NCBI RefSeq assembly: GCF_014640975.1
Contig: NZ_BMHO01000001.1
Span: 754,166 to 818,165, forward strand
Direction: 5' to 3'
DNA: 64,000 nucleotides
Source of the DNA: Microbacterium faecale
GTDB lineage: Bacteria > Actinomycetota > Actinomycetes > Actinomycetales > Microbacteriaceae
Shown: positions 42,465 through 51,112 of the stretch, in pieces
Layout of the letters: every line of letters starts with the position of its first letter
Position numbering within the stretch: the first letter of the stretch is position 1
Notes under the pieces: model-generated
Told to the model about the DNA's origin: nothing
What the model saw: only the letters and a program-made list of their open reading frames with translations
Databases searched by the model: none
Made by a program: the position numbers and the translations under genes

Positions 42465-43334
42465 ATGTCCCAGACCGTCTCTGATCCCGTGGCCGCGCCG
42501 GAACGCGCGCAGCACCGCCGCCGCTATCTGATGTGCCGCCCGGAGCACTTCACGGTGTCGTATTCGATCAACCCGTGGATGGAACCGGCCTACCCCACCG
42601 ACACCTCGCGCGCGGTCGCCCAGTGGCAGCGGCTCTACGATGCGTACCTCTCGCTCGGGCACGAGATCGAGCTGATCGACCCGCAGCCGGGCCTGCCGGA
42701 CATGGTCTACACGGCCAACGGCGGTTTCGTGATCGACGGCGTCGCCTACGTGCCGAGGTTCCGGCATGTCGAGCGTCAGGGCGAGTCGCGACACTTCGCC
42801 GACTGGTTCCGCGACCATGGCTTCGAGACGATCGAGCCCTAGTTTACGAACGAGGGCGAGGGCGACTTCCTGCTCGCGGGCGACGTGATCCTCGCCGGGC
42901 AGGGTTTCCGGTCGACCGACGACAGCCATCGCGAGGTCGCCGATGTGTTCGGCCGCGAGATCGTCTCCCTGACGCTCGTGAACGCCCGCTTCTACCACCT
43001 CGACACGGCGCTCAGTGTGCTGGATCCCGTCACTGCGCCCGGCGATACGCCGACGATCGCATACCTGCCGAGCGCGTTCGACGACCCGAGCAGGCGGATC
43101 CTCGAAGAACGTTTCCCGAACGCGATCCAGGTATCCGAGGAGGACGGGGCCGTGTTCGGCCTGAACTCGGCGAGCGACGGCAAGAACGTCTTCCTGTCGC
43201 CTCGCGCGACCGGCTTCGCCGCGCAACTCGCCGAGCGCGGATACACGCCCGTGACGATCGACCTCTCGGAGCTGCTGCTCGGCGGGGGCGGCGTCAAATG
43301 CTGCACGCTCGAACTGCGAGGAGGAACCCGATGA
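42465..43334 (+). pseudogene. ddaH: Dimethylargininase (ddaH) interrupted by one in-frame amber codon
   Basis: The frame starts at ATG 42465 (GAGGAG ribosome-binding site) and codes for the N-terminal half of an amidinotransferase-fold enzyme (YLMCRPEHFTVSYSINPWM, DMVYTANGGFVIDG). A TAG at 42840-42842 stops it after 125 residues. The same frame continues without a break to 43334 with the expected next motifs: FTNEGEGDFLLAG, FYHLDTALSVLD (catalytic His) and LLLGGGGVKCCTLELRG (catalytic Cys). So a single base change has cut a 289-residue gene for dimethylarginine/ arginine-type hydrolysis to citrulline or ornithine supply. It may be a real pseudogene, an error, or read through. Its last bases overlap rocD by 4. 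Confidence 0.85.
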
Positions 43335-44509
43335 CCACTGAACCACACGTCGCCCGCAATTACGCGCCGCTCGACATCACGGTCGCCACCGCCGAGGGAG
43401 CGTGGGTGACCGACCTCGATGGTCGCCAGTACCTCGACATGCTCGCCGGCTACTCCGCACTGAACTTCGGCCACCGCAACGCCACCCTCGTGCAGGCGGC
43501 GATGGAGCAGCTCGGCCGATCGACGCTCACGAGCCGCGCCTTCAAGACCGACCAGCTGGAGCCCTTCGCGGCAGCGCTCGCCGCGCTGTGCGGCAAAGAG
43601 CTGGTGTTGCCGATGAACACGGGCGCCGAGGCCGTCGAGACCGGCATCAAGGTGGCGCGCGCCTGGGGCTACCGCGTCAAGGGGATCGCGCAGGACCGCG
43701 CGAAGATCATCGTCGCGGAGAACAATTTCCACGGCCGCACCACGACGATCGTCGGATTCTCGAGCGACGAGGACGCGCGCACCGACTTCGGGCCGTTCGC
43801 GCCCGGGTTCGAGACCGTGCCGTTCGGGGACGCCGACGCGATCGAACAGGCGATCGACGACGACACCGCGGCCGTCATGATCGAGCCGATCCAGGGCGAG
43901 GCCGGCGTGATCGTGCCGCCCGAGGGGTACCTACGTCGAGTGCGAGAGATCACGCGCGAGAAGAACGTGCTGTTCATCGCGGACGAGATCCAGTCGGGGC
44001 TGGGCCGCACGGGTACGACGTTCGCGTGCGAACGTGAGAGTGTCGAGCCGGACGTCTACCTCCTCGGCAAGGCGCTCGGCGGCGGCATCGTGCCCGTCTC
44101 GGCCGTCGTCGCGAACGAGGACGTGCTCGGCATCATCGAGCCCGGGCAGCACGGATCCACGTTCGGCGGAAACCCTCTCGCTGCAGCTGTGGGACACGCC
44201 GTCGTCGACATGCTGGCGACCGGGGAGTGGCAGCAGCGCGCGCGGCAGCTCGGTGAGCACCTCGCCACCCGGCTCGACGCGCTCGTCGGGAGTGGCGTCA
44301 CCGGAGTGCGCACGGTCGGACTGTGGGCGGGCATCGACATCGATCCGGCCGCGGGAACCGGACGCGAGATCGGCGAGAAGCTGCTCGCGCGCGGCGTGCT
44401 CGTCAAGGACACCCATGGGCAGACGATCCGCATGGCGCCGCCGCTGACGATCCGCGCCACCGAGATCGACTGGGCCATCGAGCAGCTCGCGCTCGTGCTC
44501 GGCAAGTAG
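43331..44509 (+). CDS. rocD: Ornithine aminotransferase
   Basis: A 392-residue class-III PLP aminotransferase that turns ornithine and 2-oxoglutarate into glutamate-5-semialdehyde and glutamate, in arginine breakdown. Hallmarks are NYAPLDITVATAEGAWVTDLDG, GYSALNFGHRNATLVQAA, MNTGAEAVETGIKVAR, NNFHGRTTTIVGFSSD, and the PLP lysine K247 in LLGKALGGGIVPVSAV. The ATG at 43331 overlaps the stop of the interrupted ddaH by 4 bases, a gene pair common in actinobacteria. With ddaH broken, ornithine must come from elsewhere, and translational coupling to the upstream gene is likely to be reduced. Confidence 0.94.
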   Translation: MTTEPHVARNYAPLDITVATAEGAWVTDLDGRQYLDMLAGYSALNFGHRNATLVQAAMEQLGRSTLTSRAFKTDQLEPFAAALAALCGKELVLPMNTGAEAVETGIKVARAWGYRVKGIAQDRAKIIVAENNFHGRTTTIVGFSSDEDARTDFGPFAPGFETVPFGDADAIEQAIDDDTAAVMIEPIQGEAGVIVPPEGYLRRVREITREKNVLFIADEIQSGLGRTGTTFACERESVEPDVYLLGKALGGGIVPVSAVVANEDVLGIIEPGQHGSTFGGNPLAAAVGHAVVDMLATGEWQQRARQLGEHLATRLDALVGSGVTGVRTVGLWAGIDIDPAAGTGREIGEKLLARGVLVKDTHGQTIRMAPPLTIRATEIDWAIEQLALVLGK

Positions 44510-44559
44510 AAGCCCGCGCGCCCGACAACCGTCACGGGTCGCCGGTAGGCTCGTCGGTG

Positions 44560-45975
44560 ATGAAGCCCGTCCCTCGCGTGATCGTCACGACAGACCCTGA
44601 GCTCGACGACCTGAACTCGATGCTGCGGCTGCTGCTGTACAGCAACGAGATCGACATCGCTGCGCTCGTGTACTCGGCGAGCAAGTTCCACTATTCCGGC
44701 GACCCGGCGAACGGCCTCGCGCCGTATCGCTGGCCTGCTCCGGGCGAGAAGCTGCACATCGACGTCGCGGTCGACGCGTACGCAGAGGTGTACGACAACC
44801 TCGTGCGCCACGATTCCCGCTACCCGCACCCCGCCGAGCTGAGGGAGCTCGTGAAGGTCGGCAACGTCAAGAACGTCGGCGACACGAGCGAGGCGACACC
44901 GGGATCCGACCTCGTGCGAGACGTGCTGCTCGCCGACGCGCCGGGGCAGGTGTTCGCGCAGGCGTGGGGTGGCACCAACACCATCGCGCGCGCCCTCATG
45001 TCGATCGAGGAGGAGTTCTCCGGGACCGACAGGTGGGAGGAGATCTACGCGCTCATCACCGACCGCACGGTGATCACGGCCTTCGCGGAGCAGGACGACA
45101 CGTTCGCGGACTATATCCGCCCGAACTGGCCTGATCTCGAATTCCGCGACGTCGCGACGGTGGCATGGGGATACTTCGCTCACAGCGTGGTGTCGGAGCG
45201 CGACAAGGAGTACCTGTCGCCGCAGTGGATGCGTGCGAACGTCAGCGACGTCGGCCCGATGGGCGCCGAGTACCGCGTGTGGGGCGACGGCAAGCACATG
45301 GCGGACGGCTTCGACGAGGGCGACTACTTCGGTCTGACGGATCCGAAGAAGGATGAGCTCGAGGCCGCCGGATACGTGGTGTGGTGCCCGATCCAGCCCG
45401 CCGGCGCGTGGCTGTCCGAGGGGGACAGCTCCACCTTCGCGCTGCACATCGACAACGGGCTGCGGAACTGGGAACACCCCTCGTTCGGCGGCTGGGGCGG
45501 CCGCCAGGAGCCGCACCCGGACGACGCGCACCGCTGGCGCAGTGTCGGCGACACCGGTCTCGGGCTCGAGGGGCCGCTCGTCGACCGCGGCGAGGTCGCA
45601 CAGTGGTTCGGTGCGTACCAGCGCGACCTCGCCGCGCGACTGCGGTGGAGCGTGACGCCGGCGTACGCCGACGCGAACCACGCGCCGCGCGTGGAGGTAC
45701 AGAGCGCGCTCGACCGTTCCGTGCGGGCGGGCGAGACCGTCGAACTCGCGTTCGCCGCGACGGATCCCGATGGCGACGACGTACGGATCCGCGCGTACGT
45801 CGACGAGAACGCCTCGACGTCGCACGCGCAGATCGAGCTCGGATCCGCGGGCGCGACCGCGACGGTCCCGGCCGACGCGACGACGGGATCCGTGGTGCAC
45901 GTGATCGTCGAGGCGACGGACTCAGGGGAGCCGATGCTGACGGGGTACGCCCGTTTCGTGCTGACCGTCGAGTGA
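44560..45975 (+). CDS. DUF1593 protein (nucleoside hydrolase-like fold) with C-terminal beta domain
   Basis: A 471-residue protein. The start PRVIVTTDPELDDLNSMLRLLLYSNEIDI has an Asp cluster that resembles the calcium-binding DTDxxxDD loop of nucleoside hydrolases and is the DUF1593 mark; AFAQAWGGTNTIARAL supports this. The C-terminal part (RVEVQSALDRSVRAGETVELAFAATDPDGDDVRI) is a small beta-sandwich, cadherin or DUF4985-like. Proteins of this family are found near sulfatases and glycosidases in polysaccharide loci, as here, and probably cleave a glycosidic bond; this is inferred. No signal peptide is seen, so it would act inside the cell. The start ATG 44560 has only a weak ribosome-binding site. 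Confidence 0.8.
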   Translation: MKPVPRVIVTTDPELDDLNSMLRLLLYSNEIDIAALVYSASKFHYSGDPANGLAPYRWPAPGEKLHIDVAVDAYAEVYDNLVRHDSRYPHPAELRELVKVGNVKNVGDTSEATPGSDLVRDVLLADAPGQVFAQAWGGTNTIARALMSIEEEFSGTDRWEEIYALITDRTVITAFAEQDDTFADYIRPNWPDLEFRDVATVAWGYFAHSVVSERDKEYLSPQWMRANVSDVGPMGAEYRVWGDGKHMADGFDEGDYFGLTDPKKDELEAAGYVVWCPIQPAGAWLSEGDSSTFALHIDNGLRNWEHPSFGGWGGRQEPHPDDAHRWRSVGDTGLGLEGPLVDRGEVAQWFGAYQRDLAARLRWSVTPAYADANHAPRVEVQSALDRSVRAGETVELAFAATDPDGDDVRIRAYVDENASTSHAQIELGSAGATATVPADATTGSVVHVIVEATDSGEPMLTGYARFVLTVE

Positions 45976-45988
45976 CGCGCCCGCCGCG

Positions 45989-47767
45989 CTACCGGGGCAG
46001 GGCGGCTGAAGTGTCGTCGAGGTCGAGCGCTGCGGTGAGGTCGCGGTCGAGGGCGAGAAGCGCCTCGCGCCCGATGCCCGCGCGTCCGGCGATCGACATC
46101 AGCGTTGCTGCCGGGGGCAGCTCGACCAGCTCGGAGTCGACGAGCCCGGGCGCGTGGCGCCGCACGACGTCGCGGACCCGGGGATCCTGCAGCGCTTGGA
46201 GCAGCGGGGTCTCGAGAACGTCCGCCGCGACGCACTCGTCCGTCCGCGGGCGCGGATCCGTCTGCGCGAGCACGCGGTTGCGGTGGGCACGCGCAAGCAG
46301 ATGCTCAGTCGTGACGGGGCCATCTGCAGGAAGTCCCAGCCGTTCGAACTGACTCGACGGAGCGTCGTTCCGGCGCATCGCCTCGACGAGGAGGCTCGCC
46401 ATGCGCAGTTCGACGTCCTCGTCGACGATCGGATCCCCCTGGTCCGGATCTGTCGCGAGGTCGAACAGTTGCGTGCCCTGCTGCCACGAACCGAGCCACG
46501 ACGTCGCCACTGCCACGCGCATGGTGCGCAGGCCCTTCGTGAACGAGAACGGCTCGGCCGGCTCCCAGTCGCGGAGTTCGTCAGGGGAGAAGCGCCAGCG
46601 CATGTGCGTCGGGATGAGCGTGAACTCTTCGAGAGGAGCGCCCTCCGCCGTGGCAGCCGAGCGCATGTACACGTAGCGTCCGTCCGTGATGTTGACGTGG
46701 TCGCCGTGTTTGCCGAACAGGGCGGTCTGCGGCTGCGGCACGTCGGTCAGGGAGCGACCTTCCATGTCCGGCGTCGCCTCGAGCTCGAAGAAGTCGAGCA
46801 GCGTCGCAGGAATGTCGATCGTCCGTGCGACGCGCTCGTCGCGCTCTCCGCGACGCTGCGTCCGCGGGTCCCACAGGAACATCGGGAGGTGAACGAGTTC
46901 GTTGTACCAGGGCTGTGTCGACTTCGCCCACCAGCCGCGTTCGCCGAGCATGTACCCATGGTCGGTGTTCACGATGAGCATCGTGTCGTCCCACAGTCCG
47001 TGCTCATCCATGGCGTCGAGCACGCGGCCGAGCGAGTAGTCGCACATCTCGAGCAGGGCGAGATACGACTCACGCGCCTGGCCGACCTCCGTCTCTGCCT
47101 CCGTGACGTGGCGGTACGGCGGCCAGTCGAACGTCTCGCCGTCCGTGATGCCGCCCCGCTCGCGGAAGCGCTCGGCCGCGAAGAACGGCTCGTGCGGATC
47201 GAACAGCTCGAGCTGGAGCATCCAGCGATCGGCGTCGGCGTTCGTCTCGATGAACTCGATTCCCGCATCGACCGTCCGCGTCTGGACGTGGTCGGCTTCC
47301 GTCGCCATGTATGAGCGGTTGACCTGGTCCTGCGTGCGCATGCGGGCGATCGGGTTCTGCCGAGGGTCCGTGGTTCCCACGGCGCCCTTCCAAGGGTCGC
47401 CCTCCTGTCCGCGGAAGAACTCCCACGTGCTGTAGCGCGTGTGGTAGGTCGCCCCGCCGTCCTCCCAGTAGTGCTGGTGGTCACTCGCCAGATGGGTGTG
47501 AACCCCCGCGCGTCCCAGCATCTCGGGAACCGAATCGTCGAACGGCTCGAGCGGGCCCCAGCTGCGATGCAGGAAGTTCGTGCGAGCGGTGTGCATCTCG
47601 CGTCGCGCGGGCATGCACGGCATGGATCCCGCGTAGAAGTTCTCGAACGCGACCGTGTGCTTGGCGAGTCGCGCGAAGTTCGGGAATCGCGATGCGTCGC
47701 CGGCGTATGGCGGGATCATGCGCCTGTTCAGGCTGTCGAACATGAGGACGATCGCTCGCATCGTCAT
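45989..47767 (-). CDS. Sulfatase family protein (second of overlapping pair)
   Basis: A 592-residue formylglycine sulfatase. MRAIVLMFDSLNRRM provides the first metal Asp (D11), though the usual second Asp is Ser; C51-M-P-A-R55 (PCMPARREM) is the CxPxR signature; NTDHGYMLGERGWWAKS carries the Asp-His pair. The C-terminal about 100 residues (ASSLVEAMRRNDAPSSQFERLGL...) are an extra helical region beyond the usual domain. No signal peptide. The ATG at 47767 overlaps the stop of the upstream sulfatase by 4 bases, so the two are co-translated. Substrate unknown; choice between carbohydrate and aryl sulfates is open, although the neighbouring island suggests an imported sulfate ester. Confidence 0.88.
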   Translation of the reverse strand: MTMRAIVLMFDSLNRRMIPPYAGDASRFPNFARLAKHTVAFENFYAGSMPCMPARREMHTARTNFLHRSWGPLEPFDDSVPEMLGRAGVHTHLASDHQHYWEDGGATYHTRYSTWEFFRGQEGDPWKGAVGTTDPRQNPIARMRTQDQVNRSYMATEADHVQTRTVDAGIEFIETNADADRWMLQLELFDPHEPFFAAERFRERGGITDGETFDWPPYRHVTEAETEVGQARESYLALLEMCDYSLGRVLDAMDEHGLWDDTMLIVNTDHGYMLGERGWWAKSTQPWYNELVHLPMFLWDPRTQRRGERDERVARTIDIPATLLDFFELEATPDMEGRSLTDVPQPQTALFGKHGDHVNITDGRYVYMRSAATAEGAPLEEFTLIPTHMRWRFSPDELRDWEPAEPFSFTKGLRTMRVAVATSWLGSWQQGTQLFDLATDPDQGDPIVDEDVELRMASLLVEAMRRNDAPSSQFERLGLPADGPVTTEHLLARAHRNRVLAQTDPRPRTDECVAADVLETPLLQALQDPRVRDVVRRHAPGLVDSELVELPPAATLMSIAGRAGIGREALLALDRDLTAALDLDDTSAALPR

Positions 47768-49410
47768 GCCTCCTTCGTCGTCGCAGGAACGCGAACTTCG
47801 GTGCTGGGGTCGTATCCGAGGCGCCAGGCGCCGACCCAGACGTCGGCGTCGCTCGGGGGAGTGAAGAGCCCGCTGAACAGTCGCCAGCGGCGGGCGTCCT
47901 GCTTCGGCGATCCGGACTGCTCTTGGATCCCGGTCAAAGGGGCGGCTTCGGCCGGCGGGTCCGTGGTCCACGCGACCGTCGCACCGGGCGTCGCGCATGT
48001 TGCTGCGAGCTCGGCTCCGGTTGCCGACACCACCGGCGTCGCCGTCGTGTGCCGGGCGCCGCCCGGTCGCCAGCGCTCGAGCAGATCGGACTCGGGCAGC
48101 ACTCCGAGGTCGCCCACGGAGGCGCGCCATTCGTCGAGCGCCGTTCGCAGGCGGTCACGCACCTGTGCGAACTCGGGATCGTCGACGAGGTTGCGCGTCT
48201 CGTGCGGATCCTCGGCGATGTCGTACAGCTCTTCGCGCGGACGACCGGCGGCGACGACGGAGCGTTGGAGGTCTGTGAGGACGTCGGGGCGTTGCCCGAG
48301 CGACAGCTGTTCGCCCTCCTGGTGAACGAGGCGGCGCATCTCTGCCCAGGTCGCGAGGTGGTCCGGATAGTAGTTGTACTGCATCCCCGAACGATCCGGA
48401 TTCATGTTGAGGGTGTAGCGATACCGCACGTCGCGAACGGTACGCACGCAGTCCTCCTGCGCGTCCATCCGGTCCCGTCCGCCGTACGCGTACTCGGCTG
48501 CGCGAAGCGAGTCGCCGTTGGCAGAGAACAGGGGCGTGCCGTGCATGTGCTCGGGGACGTCGAGTCCCGCCGCGGCGAGCATCGTCGGAGCGAGATCCAT
48601 GGTCTGCACGACCTCGTCACGAACCGAGGCGGCCGGGATCCGTCCGGGCCAGCGCACGATCAGCGGGACGCGCAGGCCCGCTTCGTTCGCCCAACGCTTG
48701 GCGCGCGGGAAGCTCGCGCCGTGGTCGCTCCAGAACACGACGAGCGTGTTCTCCGCGAGCCCGTCGGCCTCGAGCTGGTCGAGGATGTCGCCGACCCACG
48801 CGTCCATGGCGCGGATCAGGTCGTAGTAGCGCGCCCAAGCCGTTCTGAACGGCGTCGTGTCCGGGTGATACGGCGGAAACGTCACGTCGTCGGGGTCGCG
48901 ACGCTCGTCGTCTCCGAGCGCCGAGGTCTCGTCGGCGTAGAGCTCATCGCGATAGATGCGCGATTCGTGCGTGATCAGACTGTGGAAGGCGGCGAAGAAG
49001 GGGGCGCCGTCCGGCCGATCCCGCCAGTGCGCGGTGTCGGAGCAGTCGTCGAAGGCCGTCGGTGGCGTCTCGACCTGAAAGTCGGTGAACCAGTTGTTCG
49101 CGGTGTAGTAGCCGGCTTCGCGGAAGTACTCGCTCACGAGGCGCACGTCCTCCGGCGGCACCGCCTTGGTGCGCATGTGCATGGTGCCGATCGAGATCGG
49201 GTGGCAGCCGGTCATGATCGCGGATCGCGCCGGCGCGCACACCGGTGCGGCTGCGAACGCCTGATCGAAGCGCACGCCCTGCGCGGCGAGCTCGTCGATC
49301 CGCGGCGTCGACACCTGCTCGGCATCGGGCCACACGCCCTCATACGCACCGAGATGCGGATTGATGTCGTGCGTCGAGATCCACACGATGTTCGGGGCGG
49401 TGTGAGCCAT
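47764..49410 (-). CDS. Sulfatase family protein (first of overlapping pair)
   Basis: A 548-residue formylglycine sulfatase. NIVWISTHDINPHLGAYEG is typical of the sulfamidase-like subgroup, and C58-A-P-A-R62 (VCAPARSAIMTG) is the CxPxR signature. VVFWSDHGASFPRAKRW gives the metal-binding Asp-His, and ELYDIAEDPHETRNLVDDP the substrate-side loop. The C-terminal stretch (SATGAELAATCATPGATVAWTTD) is a small beta domain. Start: the ATG at 49410 is preferred to 49416 because GGAGG is nine bases from the former but three from the latter. The gene faces away from the ABC-importer/gentisate operon, and their shared 113-base gap holds a promoter with a palindrome. Confidence 0.88.
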   Translation of the reverse strand: MAHTAPNIVWISTHDINPHLGAYEGVWPDAEQVSTPRIDELAAQGVRFDQAFAAAPVCAPARSAIMTGCHPISIGTMHMRTKAVPPEDVRLVSEYFREAGYYTANNWFTDFQVETPPTAFDDCSDTAHWRDRPDGAPFFAAFHSLITHESRIYRDELYADETSALGDDERRDPDDVTFPPYHPDTTPFRTAWARYYDLIRAMDAWVGDILDQLEADGLAENTLVVFWSDHGASFPRAKRWANEAGLRVPLIVRWPGRIPAASVRDEVVQTMDLAPTMLAAAGLDVPEHMHGTPLFSANGDSLRAAEYAYGGRDRMDAQEDCVRTVRDVRYRYTLNMNPDRSGMQYNYYPDHLATWAEMRRLVHQEGEQLSLGQRPDVLTDLQRSVVAAGRPREELYDIAEDPHETRNLVDDPEFAQVRDRLRTALDEWRASVGDLGVLPESDLLERWRPGGARHTTATPVVSATGAELAATCATPGATVAWTTDPPAEAAPLTGIQEQSGSPKQDARRWRLFSGLFTPPSDADVWVGAWRLGYDPSTEVRVPATTKEA

Positions 49411-49435
49411 TGTCATCGTCCTCCGGAAAGCGTCT

Positions 49436-49464
49436 TTGCAAAACCACTGAATGCTATTTAGTAT
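49436..49464 (+). promoter_or_regulatory. Promoter with internal palindrome, importer/gentisate operon
   Basis: TTGCAA (-35, 49436-49441) and TAGTAT (-10, 49459-49464) are 17 bases apart. Between and over them lies ACTGAAT-GCT-ATTTAGT (49446-49462), an inverted repeat with 6 of 7 pairs. The AT-rich patch stands out in GC-rich DNA. A repressor here would control the operon and possibly also the divergent sulfatases. Confidence 0.65.
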
Positions 49465-49523
49465 CTTACATGTCGGCGCAGAAGTTGCGTCGGCTGCCTG
49501 TTACAAGGACGTCAGGAGACGCC

Positions 49524-51059
49524 ATGCGAGTTACCCGACTCATCACGATCGCCGGAGCCACGGCGGCTGCCCTCGTGCTCGCCTCGTGCAGCGCGGGCGG
49601 ATCCGGCACATCGGGGTCCGGAGACGGATCCCCGACAAAGCTGACCGTCGGATCCCTCCAGGAGCCGACGAGCTGGGACCCGGCCCAGGCAAACGAGGGG
49701 CACCTGGCACCGATTTATCAGGCGCTGTATGACCCGCTCGTCAAGCGCGAGCCGGACGGGACGCTGAGCCCGATGCTCGCGACCGAATGGGAGACGAGCG
49801 AAGACGGCCTCACGCTGACGTTCACGCTGCGCACCGACGTCACCTTCAATGACGGCACGCCGTTCAACGCCGAGGCCGTCAAGATCAACCTCGAGCACTT
49901 CATGCAGGCGAACGGCCCGATGGCCGGCAACTACTCGACCGTGGACAGCGTCGAGGTCGTCGATGACGAGACCGTCGTGCTCCACCTGTCAGAGCCCGAC
50001 CCGGAGCTCATCTACAGCCTGTCGAATGCGGGCGGGTACATGGCGAGCCCGGCCTCGATCGAAGACGGCACCATCGGCGATGAGCCGGTCGGTTCCGGTC
50101 CTTACCTTCTGGATCAGGCAAACTCCGTCGTCGGATCGAACATCTCGTACGAGCGCAACCCCGACTACTGGGGTGAGGAGCTTCCGTACGACGAGGTCGA
50201 GTTCAAGATCCTCACGGACGAGACCGCCCGTCTCAACGCGCTGACGTCCGGCCAGATCGACGTGGCGTCGCTGAACCGCGCGGCGAGCGCCGTGCAGGCC
50301 GACTCGGCGGACCTCAACACGGAGGAGAGCTTCTCCGTCAACTGGGGCGGTCTGCTCTTCTTCGACCGCAGCGGCGAGCTGCAGCCCGAGTTCGAGGACG
50401 TCCGCGTGCGCGAGGCGCTCGCGATCGCGATCGACAGCGAAGCTCTCGTCGACGTTGGCTGGGAGGGACGAGGCAGCGTGACGACGCAGGTGTGGGGCAG
50501 TGACACCGGGGCGTACGACGACTCGCTCAACGACGCGTACGCCTACGACCCCGAGCGCGCGCGCGAGCTGCTCGAGGAGGCCGGTGCGAGCGACCTCGCG
50601 GTCACGATGCCGCTGAGCCCCGTCTTCGAGCCGGTGATCTACGACGCGATCATCCAGAACTGGCAGGACATCGGCGTCACGGTCGAGCGCCAGCAGTGGG
50701 GTCCAGGCGAGGCGATTCCGTCGATGCAGCAGGGCGAGGTCCCCGTCGCGTTCATGACGCTCGCGCAGCGCTCCGACTGGGGAACGGTCAAGTTCCTCAT
50801 CGCGGAGGACGCCCCGTGGAACGCCCTGGAATCGACCGACCCCGAGCTGCAGGAGCTCATGGATGGGTACCAGGCGGCCTCCGACGAGGACCGGCCGGGG
50901 ATCGCGCGCGAGATGAACGAGTGGATCGTGGACAACTTCTGGTTCGCGCCGATCATGCACCCCGATACGTTCATCTACTGGAACGACGACGTCGACGTCG
51001 AAGTGCAGGTTCAGCAGGCCGTGCCGTCGATCTATAACTTCACCCCCAGCGGAAGCTGA
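49524..51059 (+). CDS. ABC importer substrate-binding lipoprotein (peptide/oligosaccharide family 5)
   Basis: A 511-residue lipoprotein. The signal peptide has lipobox LASC (LITIAGATAAALVLASCSAGG), then a Gly/Ser linker. The rest is the family-5 extracellular solute-binding fold (LTVGSLQEPTSWDPAQANEG, EWETSEDGLTLTFTLRTDVTFNDGTPF, VGSGPYLL, YERNPDYWGEELPYDEV). This fold binds dipeptides, oligopeptides, nickel chelates or glycosides. Context suggests an aromatic conjugate or sugar ester. ATG at 49524 has CAGGAG upstream. It starts a same-strand operon with three transporter genes. A paralogue, cut by the window end, begins at 63471. Confidence 0.9.
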   Translation: MRVTRLITIAGATAAALVLASCSAGGSGTSGSGDGSPTKLTVGSLQEPTSWDPAQANEGHLAPIYQALYDPLVKREPDGTLSPMLATEWETSEDGLTLTFTLRTDVTFNDGTPFNAEAVKINLEHFMQANGPMAGNYSTVDSVEVVDDETVVLHLSEPDPELIYSLSNAGGYMASPASIEDGTIGDEPVGSGPYLLDQANSVVGSNISYERNPDYWGEELPYDEVEFKILTDETARLNALTSGQIDVASLNRAASAVQADSADLNTEESFSVNWGGLLFFDRSGELQPEFEDVRVREALAIAIDSEALVDVGWEGRGSVTTQVWGSDTGAYDDSLNDAYAYDPERARELLEEAGASDLAVTMPLSPVFEPVIYDAIIQNWQDIGVTVERQQWGPGEAIPSMQQGEVPVAFMTLAQRSDWGTVKFLIAEDAPWNALESTDPELQELMDGYQAASDEDRPGIAREMNEWIVDNFWFAPIMHPDTFIYWNDDVDVEVQVQQAVPSIYNFTPSGS

Positions 51060-51112
51060 TCCGCCCCGCGGCGGCCCGGCGACGGGCCGCCGCGGGCATC
51101 TGGAGAACCGAT

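Noticed and set aside
42840..42842. Recoding of TAG as pyrrolysine in ddaH
   Set aside because: No pyrrolysine genes in the window, no methylamine context, and a single recent mutation explains it more simply.
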